A stretch of 64,000 nucleotides of DNA from Daldinia sp. FL1419. Its lineage: Eukaryota; Ascomycota; Sordariomycetes; Xylariales; Hypoxylaceae. The translations under genes were made by a program, and so were the position numbers. Under the pieces are notes generated by a model. The model saw nothing but the letters and a program-made list of their open reading frames with translations. It had not been told where the DNA came from and made no database searches. The stretch covers positions 52,818 through 116,817 of the forward strand of contig MU623459.1 of the NCBI GenBank assembly GCA_025201765.1, read 5' to 3'. Within the stretch, counting starts at the first letter, position 1, and every line of letters starts with the position of its first letter. This document shows positions 45,601-59,128 of the stretch, in pieces.

Positions 45601-47966
45601 GGGACTGCATCATAAGAGATTTGAGAGTCACGGTAGTCTTGTCTGAAGCCTGTAGATCCGCTAAGTAGAGAAGGGTCGAGTTGCGAACCCTCGACTAACG
45701 ATGCCACGGCGGATTCGGGAGCGAAGTTCTGGTGCACCATCTCAGCGTTGCCCCCAACAGCATGAACTGCCTGCCCTGAAGTTACACGATCCAGCTCGCT
45801 GTCCTCAGTATATGTAGGATTTCTATAGCCTACACCGGAACTCATTAAGCTACTAGCCTCATCGACAAACTCACGATTGCGTAAGTTGCTAGAACTAGGC
45901 GAGTGAATATCACGGTCATAAGGTGACTTCTCAGGCGACGAGACCTCGCTCGCGGTGTGTATAGTTCTTGAATCCCGAGGTCCATGCATGTCACTTTCCC
46001 CCTCTGTGAACCCGGATACGCTTTGAATTGGGCTCAATCCGCGTCGTTCTTGCTGGTATGGGACATAACGTAAAGGAGCGGGGACGTCTTGTGATCCGAA
46101 GAAGGGTTGCATAGGGGACTCGTCATCATACAAGCCAGGCTCTGAAAGTTGGCTTGGCTCGTCATATTCATCATCATACCGATTTCCATATTCTTCATTC
46201 CTGTAGTCCTCCTGGTAATCAACATTGCCCTTGCGGGGAAGAGCTTTGAGATCACCATGAGAAACATTGGCGTGTTGTGTACCCAAGCCCTGGATGGTGT
46301 GGATAGGCGACCTCGATGGAGAGGGGGTCTCTTGGGCAGGATCAACTAAAGCAACGCCCCTTGTAACTTCTCTAACGGGTGTCATTTCTTCACTTGCAGA
46401 ATGGGGTCGCTCAGACTCTGCGGACAATATCGAGGTCCGTGTCATATCGGATGGGTTGATTTCGCTCTGAAGAGGCATAGGCGGCACCACTTTGTGCTCC
46501 GCCTCTTCGTAGCCGTCCATGTATCTCTCATCAACATCGTGCTTCGGAGTTTCTGCTCGTCTCCTACGGCGTTGTCTCTTCTCATCACCCCTAGACCGTA
46601 GTGCAGCCCCGGCGACCGCAGCCCCTAGGGCGGCATCCGTAAGCTTATCGTGATCACGGCGCGGCGTAAGCTCCTCATCTTGTAAATCATCTAAAACAGA
46701 GACTTGTTCGAGACTACTCTGAGGTGATAGATCATTTCTCGCTTCTCTGTCGCGCCTATCCCTCGACTTGGTTGATTGGGCTGCATCGGATTTCCTTTTG
46801 TTTGGAACAGAAATCTCCTCGTGCGATACCGACGTAAGACTTGAGAGCGATTCCCGATCTTTAGTTCTCCGAGAGTCTCGTTGACTTCGCTCTCTCTTAA
46901 TAGCATCCAACTCAGGCAAAATAAGTCGCCGGATAGCATCCTCCACAGTTTCCAAGAGTTTCGGATTGTTGATTGATACCTTGGAAGAGGAATGTGTATC
47001 ATAAGAACGGTGGCTGGCGGTCATTTGTGAGGAGAGGATGCTAGAGTCAGCAACTGAAACAAGAGATTCCTTGTGACTCCCTTTATATCTACGCTTCTCA
47101 TTTTCCTTGTCGCCAGAACTACCTGTTCTACTCTTTGACTTATGTCTTCGTTCTGGTTTGCTTGCTTTCTCAACTGCTTTTTGCATGACGCTTCTATCAT
47201 GGCTGGCACTCCTAACCTTGCGATGAGTCTTCTCAGTAGGGGTAGATTCACTCCTCGACGGACTCCTCGCACGCTTCTCATTAAGCGAGAGCGAATTACC
47301 ACCCGAATTACCACCCGAGTTGCCATCTAGAAAACTGTCCGAGGGAATGGCAGAAATATCAGACATGTTTGGAGGCGGATAAGCAGAAGCCTTGCTATCA
47401 ACGGCGGGAATAAGTGGGCTCGATACTTTGCGCCGTCGATGGCTTCTTGGCTCTATCTCAACCTCAATCGGGTTCCGGGAAACATTAGACTCCTCGGTCG
47501 CCGATGCATAGGAGTGCAAACTCCTCACTTCTTCTGGGTCCGTCATATCTGGTTCGCTTCGAGTAATATTCGAGCTTGTGGTTGGTTTTCTCGATACCGA
47601 CCTCCTTCTCGTACTCTTGGTCTCGGTGATCTGGATGTGATCGGTTCGGCCCCGAGTCTTGGACGGGGTCAGGCGGACTCGGACGCTCGGCTTGCGCTCA
47701 GAAATAGCTGAACCACCTACGGTACTGCTAGTCTTTCCACCTTCGAAATACTCAATGAGCAGGGAAGTCTGTGAGCGATTGGGTTTATGACCGCGAGTTT
47801 TGATTGTAACGGGTGTTCCGTCGTCTGGAAGCGAGTAATGCGATCTATCGTCGTCGGCAGGTCTAGACACATCGGAGGGTGCAAGTTCGGTAGGTGTGGA
47901 AAGGGACTCGGTCTCGGTCGGAGCGGGTAGCGGGGGAACACTGCTTGTGTCCACACTCACTCCCAT
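42604..47966 (-). CDS. Large intrinsically disordered protein, 1751 residues, with one conserved coiled-coil segment
   Basis: Three exons (47966-44499, 44451-42726, 42665-42604) keep one frame. Most of the chain is low-complexity, rich in Ser, Arg, Glu, Asp and Gln, with short repeats (GGNSGGNSGGNS) and basic clusters (KRQRRRRRAE). Two Ala-rich stretches (DAALGAAVAGAALRSR; VAAATLATAGALAQ) break it. The intron-1 junction joins ALMEH to LMVRDAQRSARDTEI, and the following LVRSAAEMRNSFEDLKRMLV runs as a predicted coiled coil. This is the part most likely conserved and probably the partner-binding module. I do not recognise a named family; it resembles scaffold-type proteins of filamentous ascomycetes. 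The last exon was placed by a GTAAGA donor and a CTAATTGG..ATAG acceptor, ending SQESETF. The start is the first ATG of the frame. Confidence 0.8.
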
Positions 47967-50900
47967 TTTGCTGCCCGAGAATGCGACCAGCTGTCCAAGG
48001 TACGCGGCCTCTCTATAAGTGGTTGGCCGCTTCCTCCTCTAACCAATCTTCTCCTTGCTGCGTTGTGTTTGCCCCAGTTACTGGTCAAGCGGTGAAAGAT
48101 AAACAGTTGCGGTCGAGAGAAAGTTGGATGCGGACAGGGATCCGCGACTAATAAGGGCCAATGTCTTGCGCACGCATTGGCCTAAGTATAGGAGGCGAAA
48201 AGATACCACAGGAATCTAAGTATAATATGAAGGTTAATAAATGATTTAACCAGTAGTAGGTGGTCTATATAACAAGACCGTACAAAATCCGAAAATGCTG
48301 ATAAGCGATGATGACAACAATTAACTAACGGGACTGCAGTGAATAATTATTACGAATACAGATGAATATTCGAATTTAAGTGGAGGATTTAAAACAAACG
48401 GCGAAAGAAAAAAAAAACCATAAAACATAAAACTGCAAGAATATTGAAAATGGGTTTTCGTCGTTTGGTTTGTTGATAGTGAGAAAATGAGATGGGGTAA
48501 AAAGAGGGAATAAAAAAAATAATAAAAAGCTTCAGGTCCTTTTCCATCGAATCCCAGCCCCCTCAATTGCGCTCGAATTGGCGGCACAATCGAAACCCTG
48601 CAACTATGCGAATACGCGCGCAGAGAAACAATAATCCATGTCGAAATGCAACCCAAATAAAAGAAAAAGAATTGATATATTTTATGAGACAGTTCGATAC
48701 ATACGTTCTCGAGGGCACGTTAGAAGAATAGGTATGCGACGTACGTCCGCGGGTATTCGTATGTATGTAAGTGCAGGTCCACGCCCACGAGGTGGTTGTT
48801 CTGGAAGTTGGAATATGTATTATTTTTCTTCCCCTTTTATGGATTCTTACGGGCTCTCTCCATCCACTGCAGTAAAAAATAGGTATGCCGGTCTGCTGGT
48901 TGGCCCCGCGAAGATATGCCTCTCTTTCTTGCAGGTCGAAATGCGTGCGACCCTCCGTTCGGCCAATACAATTGATTATATACTAGACGTGGTTTTCCGA
49001 AGCCACCAGGACTATCGTCAGACAGGTGCAGACCTCGAGGCTCCCTCCTCGATTTGGTAGTGGAAAGTTTACAAGTCGTGGGGTGGAGGGAGAAGGGGTG
49101 ATAATAGGCTTATGAGGATTTGTTATTGTTCAAGAAAAAAAAGAAATATGGGAGCCGGCGAGTAGAAACTGATTGACTGGAACCACTGGGAGCTTGAAGA
49201 GGGGGGGCTCTGCTAGGGAAACTTGCTGGGGTAGGAGTTTGATGCGTTGGCTTTGCCTAAGAGAACGAACGAATAACAGTGTAGAAGATGGGTAGAAGAT
49301 GGGGTCACGATAGAAGCTGACAGGCACGGTCCGGCTACAAATGACATGGGTTAGCGAAGGGCTGGCAAGAGTTAACAAGGGGAGGTCGGGGGCGGAAACT
49401 GCCCTAACATCAAGTCTGTTCCTTCTCTTCCCTACCCTCAGCCCCTCCAACGTCAAGATAGGCGACTTTCAACGTGTACCAGATAACAGGCGGGTACCCC
49501 CTGAAGCCAAGTTAACTTACATAGGTAACGTTGTGCACCGAATAAGTACTCCCACCCTCTTTAAGCATGCAGATAATTAGAAACACTACGCCTGCAATCT
49601 TCGGTTGAAAGATATTAACGTTATTCGTCCATCATTCATTAACAACTTCTTGAACAACTATACCAAAGCTTGATACGACCTTCTACTTTTCGGCCGTCAA
49701 GATCCAAATTTAATCAATACCAAACAAACGTTATCACGACGGACCTCTGATTACAGCTAATCTCCATTAGGTATTTAAAAGGTAGCTAGTTAGCTTTGGG
49801 GGAATACCTATCCAAGATTTATACTAATATTATTTCATGTTGATGGAGATGCGCTCACCCGATGCCGCTTCATTTCTTCAGTATGTATTTCTGCGCGATA
49901 CCGGGTCTTTCCCAGTCCGCATATATGGATTTAAGGGAGGTTGGGAAATTTATTAGCTTCCTAAATCGTCTATCAAGGATCCGGCTCCGTTTGTAGTCTA
50001 ATTTCTTCTTTCCTTCTATATTATTAGGTAAGTATACATACACTTATATTCATCTACCCTATCTACCCAAGCAGCCTGCCCTGCCTGCACTAGCGAAGTC
50101 CAACAGACTGGACCTAGTCCCGCAAAGTGGCTCTCGCGCCTTTGACCGGGCGACGATCTGGTTTTACTACGGCACGATGATGTGCACTCCACTTGGATCC
50201 GGTCCCGCCTGGATCACAACTTGGTCAACACCCTCGGCACACTGGCAGGAAATGGGTCCTAATCGTATCCACCGCAACCGACTAACCTAACTAAGTGGTC
50301 AATCGAGTTAATGATTTGTAGGCAAATTCGGTTCATCAAGCTGCTAAAAGCCAAGGCTCCATGGTCCATCCTGTTTTTTTCCCCGGGCAATGGGGTGATG
50401 ATCACATCGTGCTTCGCAGCGTTCTTACAATACATATACTATGTACTAACATCGAGCCCTATATTTAACTCTCACCGACATATTTAATATCCCAACTCGA
50501 CGTTTAGCCCACCCACTATGTACTAAGCCGAGAAAAGGCCACGATACTGCCCCATCTGCCCATGTACCTTACAGAGTCGTACCAGGAGCTGCTCCGTACA
50601 TTGGGATAATGTACGAGCCTGAACTTAGAGCTAATCACGACGCAAGATGCATAATCACGCTCCATCTGATCTGCGTCTAGAGGCATGTAATACTACTTCA
50701 ATTTTCGGTACCTATAATTATGCATTAGGTACCAGGTATTCTTGGAGCCTATATGAATGTCTTACATACCTAGATATCCAGTTGCCGCCCCTGCGGAATA
50801 ATTCACGTCTAAATCCCAGTGGTTCGGAATAAGGCCATGAAAGCAGCTATTGTATCCAAATCCAATATAATTACGGCAATCTACTAGACTTCGAATGGCG

Positions 50901-51862
50901 GGATTCAAACATTGCCACACCCATCCAGATATACAAGTGCCTACGTTCGTATCATTAGTACGGCATAAACCGGTAGAAGTGGCGAATAAATGCGTCTCTT
51001 TTCTCCGAATCTAAAACTAAAGAGGTACCTATTCCAGCTGTACATTGGATGATTGGTAACCTCTCGGATGGCACTGTTATTAGCTTACGCCTTCAGTGCC
51101 TTCGGGGCGCAAGTGCGATATTCAAAGCCACATTGTCCCACACGATTGCTTTGAGAAGTCTTACGAAGCAAACATATCGCAGAAACACAGATACGCCTTG
51201 CTTTATATATACAGACTAAGTTATAATGACTTGCGAATAGTATATGTTATTATCTGCTGAAACAAATATATCACCTTTCATTTTAACATCGAGTGACACA
51301 AAAGATGGCTTTTTTAATATCAATTAATAAATATTAATCTATATTAACCGAGAAATATCTGTAAAATAGTAAAATGGCTGCTCCCAAAGGTAAGTCTTAT
51401 TCGATTCCAACACTCCCGCGCCCCCTGCGTCATACGGGCTTCTCATCCCGATGGTATATGTAACAGGACAATCTGGTTGGTGGTGGCATCTTGAAAGACC
51501 TATGAAATTCTGGCTAGTCCATCTTACACAGATGGTAGCACGGAACATGCGGGTAACCGCGTGCATGTCACGCAACCCTCCTGTTTGAGTGTACCGAGAA
51601 TCAGCTAGATAGTAGGCATAGCAGAGAGAAGCACAGAATAGAAATATTCTAAATAAATGCTGCCAAAGGTAATAACAACACCGCTACGAATATCTAAAAC
51701 TAAACACCATCTAATAACCAGGATATATATAAAATGCCTCATACTCATATTCAAATCGAGAACAAACGGCCAAGGAAATTTAGGTTAACGAAAAGTCTCA
51801 AGTTTTGCAGACGTAAATAACGCCTCCGTCCATTGCTTTATAATAACTCAGTCGGAAACATT
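47967..51862. other. Long intergenic region, 3.9 kb
   Basis: It lies upstream of the disordered-protein gene and downstream of the IFRD gene, both on the minus strand. It has A-rich and pyrimidine-rich tracts (48400-48530) and several frames up to 140 codons (for example 48638-49060 plus) without domain signal or codon bias. A long 5' leader or a non-coding transcript is possible. Nothing else was seen. Confidence 0.45.
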
Positions 51863-53239
51863 CTATGCAGCCTTCTTTCCATGGTTCGATTTATATGCCG
51901 ACTTGGATGCAGAAATTTTATCCTTTGGTGGAGATGAAAGATACTCGGTCTTGGCGCCGCTCAGCAACTCCTTTACCACGGGATTATTCAAGTAGTGGCT
52001 TGCGAGGCCACCACCAAGAATAGACTTCAGCATTCCTATTCGGGCTGATAGAGACCAGCTATCAATAGTTATGCTGATATTTTGGATCCGGAATTTTTGC
52101 CGGTAGCCATACTCTTGATAGTCGTCGTTAAAATCTGTCCTGTTGCCACCAGTGTGGGGATTGCTTGAAAATCGTCGTGCAGTGGAATATCCGGGGCCCT
52201 TCCCGTGCTCTAGGGATGTGACAATGCTGTTAAAGCTACTGTGAAGCTGTTTCCTATCCCTTTTTGATATTGCCTTTGATGATTCTCTAGTGAGGGCATT
52301 AAGCCGTCGAAGGAGTCCATCCTGGTCAAAGCGCAAGTTCCAGGTTTCGCCGGTCTCTTCTTCGTATTCCCGTGCAGCCTCCATAAGTAGGGCAATATTT
52401 GATCCAGCAGCAATTTGGACTTCAACATCGCTACTTTCAAGCTGTTCCGTGAATGCCTCCAGAGCTTGAGTACTTTGTTCCTCGAGATCGTCCAGGCCGC
52501 TAGCAACAAATCCCCACGTATTTAGTGCAGCAGCAACAACAGGTCCATTGTCACCAGCTTCCACAATATGCCCATCACTTTCGATAATCTCAATAAGAAA
52601 TTCTAAAAACTCTTCGGCTTCGGTTACCGAACCCCCGCCGCACATCGTTGAGATGCCCATCGCTTTAATGGTAGCTACTTTGATCAGCTCGTCATCGTCT
52701 TCATAATTCGCGTCCTGAGAAAGACTCTTCAGGGTCGGGTAGACACGATCATGGATGCTCTCATCCCCTGTTGTAAGGATGGTCATCATAAGAGCTCTTA
52801 GTGCCCACAGGACTCCTTGCGGAGTCCTGCGACCGCGTATTGTTTTCAGAAGCATAGGGATAAGTTCATTCATCTGTCCATCAATTTCTTCGGCACTAGG
52901 ATGGTGGCGAATCAGCTCAGTATATGCTGTTAATTTTTCCTCGCGATCCTGACCACCATCACGCTTCTGGTCTAGCAAATCCACAATACGGTTATGCAGA
53001 ATCTCCGCCGGCGGTGTTGAGCCCAACTCGTCACCATCTTCCGAGTTGATGATAGAACTAGCTATGCTTTCGTTATATTCGTAGTCACTTGAGTCTTCCT
53101 CCTCCGACGCATGACGACTTGCAGTGCGTGACGCAGCGCGTGAACTAACCGGTGAGGCTTGTGCTGACTGTTGTCGCGAACGTGCCTTTCTGGAGACGGT
53201 CTTGCCACTCTCAAAAATCTTTTTTCGTAGATCATGCAT
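51863..53239 (-). CDS. Interferon-related developmental regulator (IFRD) family protein
   Basis: Single exon of 458 residues. The N-terminus (MHDLRKKIFESGKTVSRKAR) is the hallmark start of fungal IFRD proteins, followed by a Ser/Arg-rich disordered part. From about residue 80 an all-helical ARM-like domain begins (AEILHNRIVDLLDQKRDGGQ) and runs through SSFNSIVTSLEHGKGPGYS. The C-terminal IFRD_C block is KFRIQNISITIDSWSLSARI followed by LKSILGGGLASHYLNNPVV. Animal IFRD1 and the yeast homologue act on ribosome and transcription-related complexes; the role in filamentous fungi is not defined. No intron is needed and the protein length is normal. It belongs to the ordinary, conserved part of the window. 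Confidence 0.93.
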   Translation of the reverse strand: MHDLRKKIFESGKTVSRKARSRQQSAQASPVSSRAASRTASRHASEEEDSSDYEYNESIASSIINSEDGDELGSTPPAEILHNRIVDLLDQKRDGGQDREEKLTAYTELIRHHPSAEEIDGQMNELIPMLLKTIRGRRTPQGVLWALRALMMTILTTGDESIHDRVYPTLKSLSQDANYEDDDELIKVATIKAMGISTMCGGGSVTEAEEFLEFLIEIIESDGHIVEAGDNGPVVAAALNTWGFVASGLDDLEEQSTQALEAFTEQLESSDVEVQIAAGSNIALLMEAAREYEEETGETWNLRFDQDGLLRRLNALTRESSKAISKRDRKQLHSSFNSIVTSLEHGKGPGYSTARRFSSNPHTGGNRTDFNDDYQEYGYRQKFRIQNISITIDSWSLSARIGMLKSILGGGLASHYLNNPVVKELLSGAKTEYLSSPPKDKISASKSAYKSNHGKKAA

Positions 53240-55452
53240 TTCGGCTGCAGGTTTAGCAGAGATATTTGGTTAATACACTAATGTCGGTATGTTGTGTTGA
53301 TTGCTTATGAATGTGGGTAGGATAAATAGTAAAGCCTGTATCAAGTCTTAAATGCTCTTGTATGCGAACGATGGAACGACGGGTTCGTGTGCGAGTTGAA
53401 TTCCATGAGGATGGTTTAAGACCCGGTGTTGTATGTGACGTATAAGCTCTTAGAGAAGCCTTTGTGTCGATAAGTCTCGAAAGGATATTGTTCTGGTACC
53501 TAAGTCAAGAACAACTAATAACTAAACAATGGAAGATTGTAGGGTGTGAAGAATAATGGTATTAGAAATTGTGAATTTTGAAAAGATTGCACCGGCGCAC
53601 CAGTGTTTTGAACAAAATACAAAAGTAAGGTGTAAGTGCTTTGACGAATCAGTGGCGAAGGAAAAGGGCAAATAAAAGAAAATTTGAGTTTCTTATTTAA
53701 GTAAACGTAGGAAGCGGAAGCGCGTCATCAGGAAAAATAACTATCCTAAAAACCAAAGCACATCCAATAGAACTCGTCATATGAACAGTCCCCCCAGTGG
53801 TCCCAGCCTAATTTGTTCAATGTAGCGCCAACTATAAAAGGGTAGTAATATGTACATTTATAGCCATCTTATAATAAAAATCTTATGTAATCATATAAAG
53901 AGTACCTTGAGATACTTATACTGTTGGATATCTACACCATGTACGCACTAGCCGAATTTTCCGGGAAATACATACCTACCGGGCATTCTTTTTACCTCTT
54001 AACTCAACAGGCGGGATATACATTTGAAATATTACTCGAATAGATCAGTCGACTAAGAAGTCTGTAGCGATATAGCCCACGCCCTTTCTCATGTATACCT
54101 GCTATCTCGTGATTGTTTTCGAGCGTTGGCTCATTGCATAAATGGTCGCAGATATGATACAAGCAGACAAGATACAAGATGCATACGATAGTGTTATGCA
54201 GGCACTTTCAGCATCTTAGCCTAACCCCGCCATTCTACTAATGCTAATCCACTATGTAGTCCCGCTAGCTAAGCTCGTTATCCCTGCAGTCATTATCGTA
54301 CCAGGATAAAACATACGTCAGACATGAGCTTTCGATAACTAGCCTTTTCATGTTAGGTATTATATTACACAAACATCATACACAGTTTCTAGTCAGCTCA
54401 ATATACTCGGAAGGCGTATGAGAAACAAGGCCTTTCCAGCTTCATCAGAGTTTAAAACAATACGAAGGACTTCAGCCTTAGGTACTTGGCGTATGATTGT
54501 GTACGATACTACGGATCCTTACATACAGAGAGATGCGTAAATGGGCTAGCAGGCTAGATGGAAGGTGGGGGATGACAGCTGATAAGAAAGTAGGTGCTAC
54601 CTATTAGGCAGCGAGAGCCCCGCTTCAACTCCCATCAAGTTCGTAGCTTCTTAAGATAGCAGTGCTGTGTTTATCTGAAGATGGATACAATGAATTTAAG
54701 ATGGAATTTAAGATTAAATTTCTCATATATTGAATGCACACGACTATATATCTCCCTTTATGTTATCCGCAATGAACTTGGTAATTTTTCAAGTAGACTT
54801 TTCGACGTCCGGATCTAGGTGGGTATTTTTAAAGCTTACGGTGCCTGCTTACCGTTGCCCCGCCCAACCAACCGCACTGGCTCTACTCATACTTTATGTG
54901 CCTACATGTAGGATGTACTTCTGGACTGCCTACAAACCTGTGTGATACATTTTACATAGTTACATGTATTGGATATTTTATAAGGCGAGAGGTACCGAAT
55001 AGGGCGGAATATAAGTACATGTACCTCTTAACAATACGTACATGCTTACATGTATGTAGGAAGTACCTACTACCTAGCATATATCTACATAGATACAACC
55101 TACCTGCTCTGTGTTTCTATGGAAGTTAATGCGTGCGTACCTAAGTCGACGTTTCCCCTCCTGATATTCGCTATTAGTCGCCCTTCCCAACTTTCCTCCA
55201 TCCCGCTCACCACTACTACTTACCTCCAGTATCGCTAACCTACCTAACCTACTTGTCTTGCTACAACTCTCAACGTAATCTACATATATAAGTACCTATC
55301 TATGTAGTATTTCCCTCCATCATCCCAGATCATCAATAAACCAAAAATTCTCCACGTATTTCTGAAACCTGGGGCTTCATATTGTTGCTCCTGGGGGTTC
55401 AAGGCTAACTATTCCTCGCTCCATCGGTGCGTCAGAGACTGTGCCTGACCAA
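53240..55452. other. Divergent intergenic region between IFRD and FHA genes
   Basis: About 2.2 kb containing both promoters. Runs of short TACAT/TACCTA strings occur at 54890-55300. The three overlapping small frames at 54730-55238 are low-complexity shadows. No gene was recognised. Confidence 0.5.
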
Positions 55453-58109
55453 ATGGCTGCGACCAACGGCTTTAATCAAAATGACGACGAAGGTATGAAT
55501 ACCTACGTAGCGAAACATCCCGTATAACTTGATCGCACCTTTACTAATTTCTCCTCGTCGGCATAGTCATTGCCGTCACACTAATTTGTCAGCCCCATGG
55601 CTCTCATGTATCCGCCTTTCCCAAACGCCAGTTTATCCTGAGTACGCAAAATCCCAGCGTCAGAATCGGCCGAGCATCCAAGGTTCCCACAAAGGGGTTT
55701 GTCGCCTCGATAGATAATGCGTGGTTTGATAGTCCCGTCATGTCGCGAGCTCACGCCGAGCTCGTAATGGATCTCGGAAGCGTCTCTAAGGTAAGCTCAA
55801 CGAACCAGCCTCGCCCAGCAAAGAAGGCCTTCAATTAATTTTACTCTCAAAGTCCGTTTATATTAAGGATATCGGTTCACTTCACGGCACTTTCCACATC
55901 CCTCATGGCGGAGTTGACAAGGAAACGAGACTCGAAATGCATCGGCCTGTTAGATTATCAAACGGCGACCGTCTTCGTTTCGGAACCGATATCTTTAGGT
56001 CCAAAGAAACATTCCCTCCCTGCTCCGTCGAATTCTATATGACGGGGCAGGAACATGAACCGTAAGCCTACGGCCATCTCAGTGCTTGGAAAAGGACTGA
56101 TCGTTTCACATAGACGTAGTCAAGTTGCACCCGTCGCCACAACTAATCAATCGCTTAACCGAACTTTTACCATCCCGGATGATGATATTGACGATGAAGA
56201 TGATGACGACGATAGTGTAGTAGAAACATGCTTACCGCCTTCTCAGAAAACCAATACTCAGCGTGGTCTGTCCATTGATCTTACTCAAGATGAAGACGAT
56301 TCGGACGATAACAAAAACATCGCTCCTAGTACCACGGCCACTAACAACCTTAACTCAGACGTTATTGATTTGACATCGGAGCCTGACGAGCATTCAGGTC
56401 ATGAAATTCACGCCATAAGTCCTGACCATTCGTTTGAAGCCCCCGCAGCAGATGCACCAGTCGCCCCTACATTGGCAGCCACATTCGTTACCCCTAACCC
56501 AAAGCCGCTCGCTGGCGTGGACCAGTCCCAGAAGCCCACAACATTAAATGCCGAGCCTGGCGCAACCCCGAACCATGCCTATTCTTTCTCACACGACGAA
56601 GAGGATGAAGAAATGAATAGCGAGAGTATTCACTTGTCTGACTCTGAAGCCGATTCGAACATTACTGGGGATAGTGACGATCTAAGCAGCGTAGACGGAT
56701 ATCTCCACTATGACGACGAGATGCCTTGGTCGGTAGCGGACGATGATTACGCCCGTTCCGACAGTTGGGAGAATGATAACGAGAGTAGGTTACTATAATT
56801 TGTTACATACCCCCGAATCCATTGCGTTGACTGTACTCTTTTAGGCATCTTACCGTACTCCGAGTCCGATGATGCTAGTTCATCATCTGGTAGTGAGATG
56901 ATGGAATCTCTATCCCACTCAAGCTCACCAGCACCTGGTTCATCCCCCTATTCGTCACCTCACCCACCGCTCCCGAGTGGTTTGCCTGGTGCAGATACAA
57001 TTACCGAATCGTCCGGTGCGGAACACGCTTTCGTGTCTCCATTCTTGTTCGCTGCGCCTATCCAGCAAGGATTATCCGCTACCCAGCCAAGAGAACCAAG
57101 CCCATCTGATGCAGCCATGTTCAAGAGTCGTCCCATGATCGATCGAGATGCAAGCATTTCTAGAGCACAGGCTCTTGGTGATAAGTCAGGCAAGCACGCA
57201 TTTTTTGAGGCTAGAGAAAAAAATCGAACAAATCATTTGGACTGGATTTCTTCACCACCTGTCTCCGCTATCAGAGAAACTTTGAGTGGAAACCCTGATG
57301 CAGAGTCTGACCATGCTTCTCGCACAGATTTTCCAGTAGTCAAAGCTCTAGATCGCGAAACGGACACAGCAGGGGTAGCTCCCGATGCCGATAATGCATC
57401 TGAAGGCAAACCTCGTGGCTCCACAGCCATCCTTAGCGAAGAGCCAATACCAGATATAGCGTGGCAACCATGGTCCGTATCCGGAGATCGATTCATCAAC
57501 CACCCTCAGAATTCAGAGCTTCCTTGTTCATATCTAGAACAACCCCATAGCACTGAGTTAGATATGACTAGCGCATATACCTTTCAACTCAGCAAGATAG
57601 CTAGTGAGAGTAGCGCCAACCTTGCAAGCAAAACCAGGCGCGTTGAGATTCAGGATCTGCTTACACAAGAGCCAAATGGAACCAAAAATAAACCACACGA
57701 TGCTCGCCTTCCTCAGCACATTTCGAGACCGGTGTCATCAGACCCACAGCCAAGCGACGAACCCGGAACGAAGCCTAATTTAAAGCGTTCTTTTGACGAT
57801 GCTTTCAGCGATGATGAAGACTCGATTAGATCTGGCGAAGAAAGCACTCATATGAAGGGCGAAGGTTCCAAGCCCGGAGCGTTGGATGGCCAGGCCCAAG
57901 ATGCCATATTGGCCACCGAATCGAACAAGGCCAGTTCTTCTGATGTACCTGCGCAAGCTAAGGTTGAAGTCCAGCTTGACACGATGCCCTCGCACCGAGA
58001 TAACGTTCCGCCATCAAAGAGACGCCGCTTTGCCCAGGCGGCAGCCTACATCGCCCTTGGCGGTGCGGCGGCATTTACATACATGGTTTCTACTGCTCCT
58101 GTTCTCTAA
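55453..58109 (+). CDS. Tail-anchored FHA-domain protein
   Basis: Five exons (55453-55492, 55567-55790, 55853-56061, 56114-56784, 56845-58109) give 802 residues. The FHA domain covers about residues 35-130: it shows PSVRIGRASKVPTKGF, then SRAHAELVMDL, YIKDIGSLHGTF and LSNGDRLRFGTD. These hold the phosphothreonine-binding Arg, Ser and His-like positions of the fold. A long disordered acidic region follows (DDDIDDEDDDDD). The chain ends in a hydrophobic helix (AAAYIALGGAAAFTYMVSTA) with only a few residues after it, preceded by KRRRF, as in tail-anchored membrane proteins of ER, nuclear envelope or mitochondria. It could tether phosphorylated partners to a membrane, as STRIPAK FHA proteins do, but it lacks their coiled coil, so I do not assign it there. 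Exon 1 codes for only 13 residues plus one base. Confidence 0.87.
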
Positions 58110-59128
58110 TCCGTCGATTGATAAAGCGGTAAAGAGTTCGTGGAGGTACAAACTTGGCACCATTCCTATTCATGTGAGAGATAACTCGTGAGGTTTAGTT
58201 ACGAGGATCGAATCGTACCTTGGAGCTCCAGTATCCTCAGTTTTTACTACGTTATGCAAGGCGTAGATAAGTCCAGAAGCGGCGTTGCGGTTCTTTGTTT
58301 GGGTGGATGAAGTTTAGTACACCCCACCGCATTTGTATTGTTGTGTTAAAGGACTGGGTTAGTTACATGAGGTCATTGTCTGGCAAAGGTGGACTAAATA
58401 GCTCCTTTGGCTTCCTCGGGGGCAGGATATGCTGTGATTTGGCTCGGTGTTCCTTATTTGTTTAGCTATGGCGGTGGACTCCCACCTGGTTTCATTGAAC
58501 ATTAGCATATGTAGATTAGCAATACGTGTTGATTTTAATTAGTCACCCTTCTATGGTACTTATATGAGCTCTTTAATGGGTGACTTCCTTCTTTGACCTG
58601 GGTAATATAGTCTGGTAATGCATCGAGGTTATCCAAGAAACTCTTGAAACATTCGTTAGATCAAATATAGGAAGCGTCCTTCAAGATAGATAATTTGATG
58701 GCGGGTTGAACGATCGTAGAAGGTCGCTACATGATATAGAGTCTCTACTTACCTAACCCGGTTAATCTTCGAGAGGTAGGTAACGAGGTAGGTAAGGAAT
58801 CTAGATCACGTAGGGTATAAATGTCCCTATACGTTTACAATTAACATCTTTTTTTTGACCGGTTCTATCAATATACTACTATGTTTATGTAGATCATTTG
58901 TTCCGGTAAAAGCTGCGGATCAAGCCCATAAATTGGTTTTGCCAATGCCGCGCCAGGAGCACCATTTATTTCGTCTATAGGTAGGTATATATATATTGGG
59001 TATCTAGGAGATTATTTTGGTAATATGGTCTAATATAATTCCTATTTTTACGATGCACACCTGGGTAGATTCAAGGTGACATAGAGCAGATCCAAGCTTT
59101 TTCTTACGAATATGCTCCCCGCATAAAT
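58110..59128. other. Intergenic region between convergent genes
   Basis: About 1 kb between the FHA gene and the CorA-like gene. It contains a TAGG/CCTA cluster at 58745-58800. No gene was seen. Confidence 0.5.

Noticed and set aside
48638..49060. Plus-strand open frame of 140 codons upstream of the large disordered-protein gene
   Set aside because: No domain, odd composition and many rare residue runs. It overlaps frames on the other strand, and a frame of this length is expected by chance in 64 kb.
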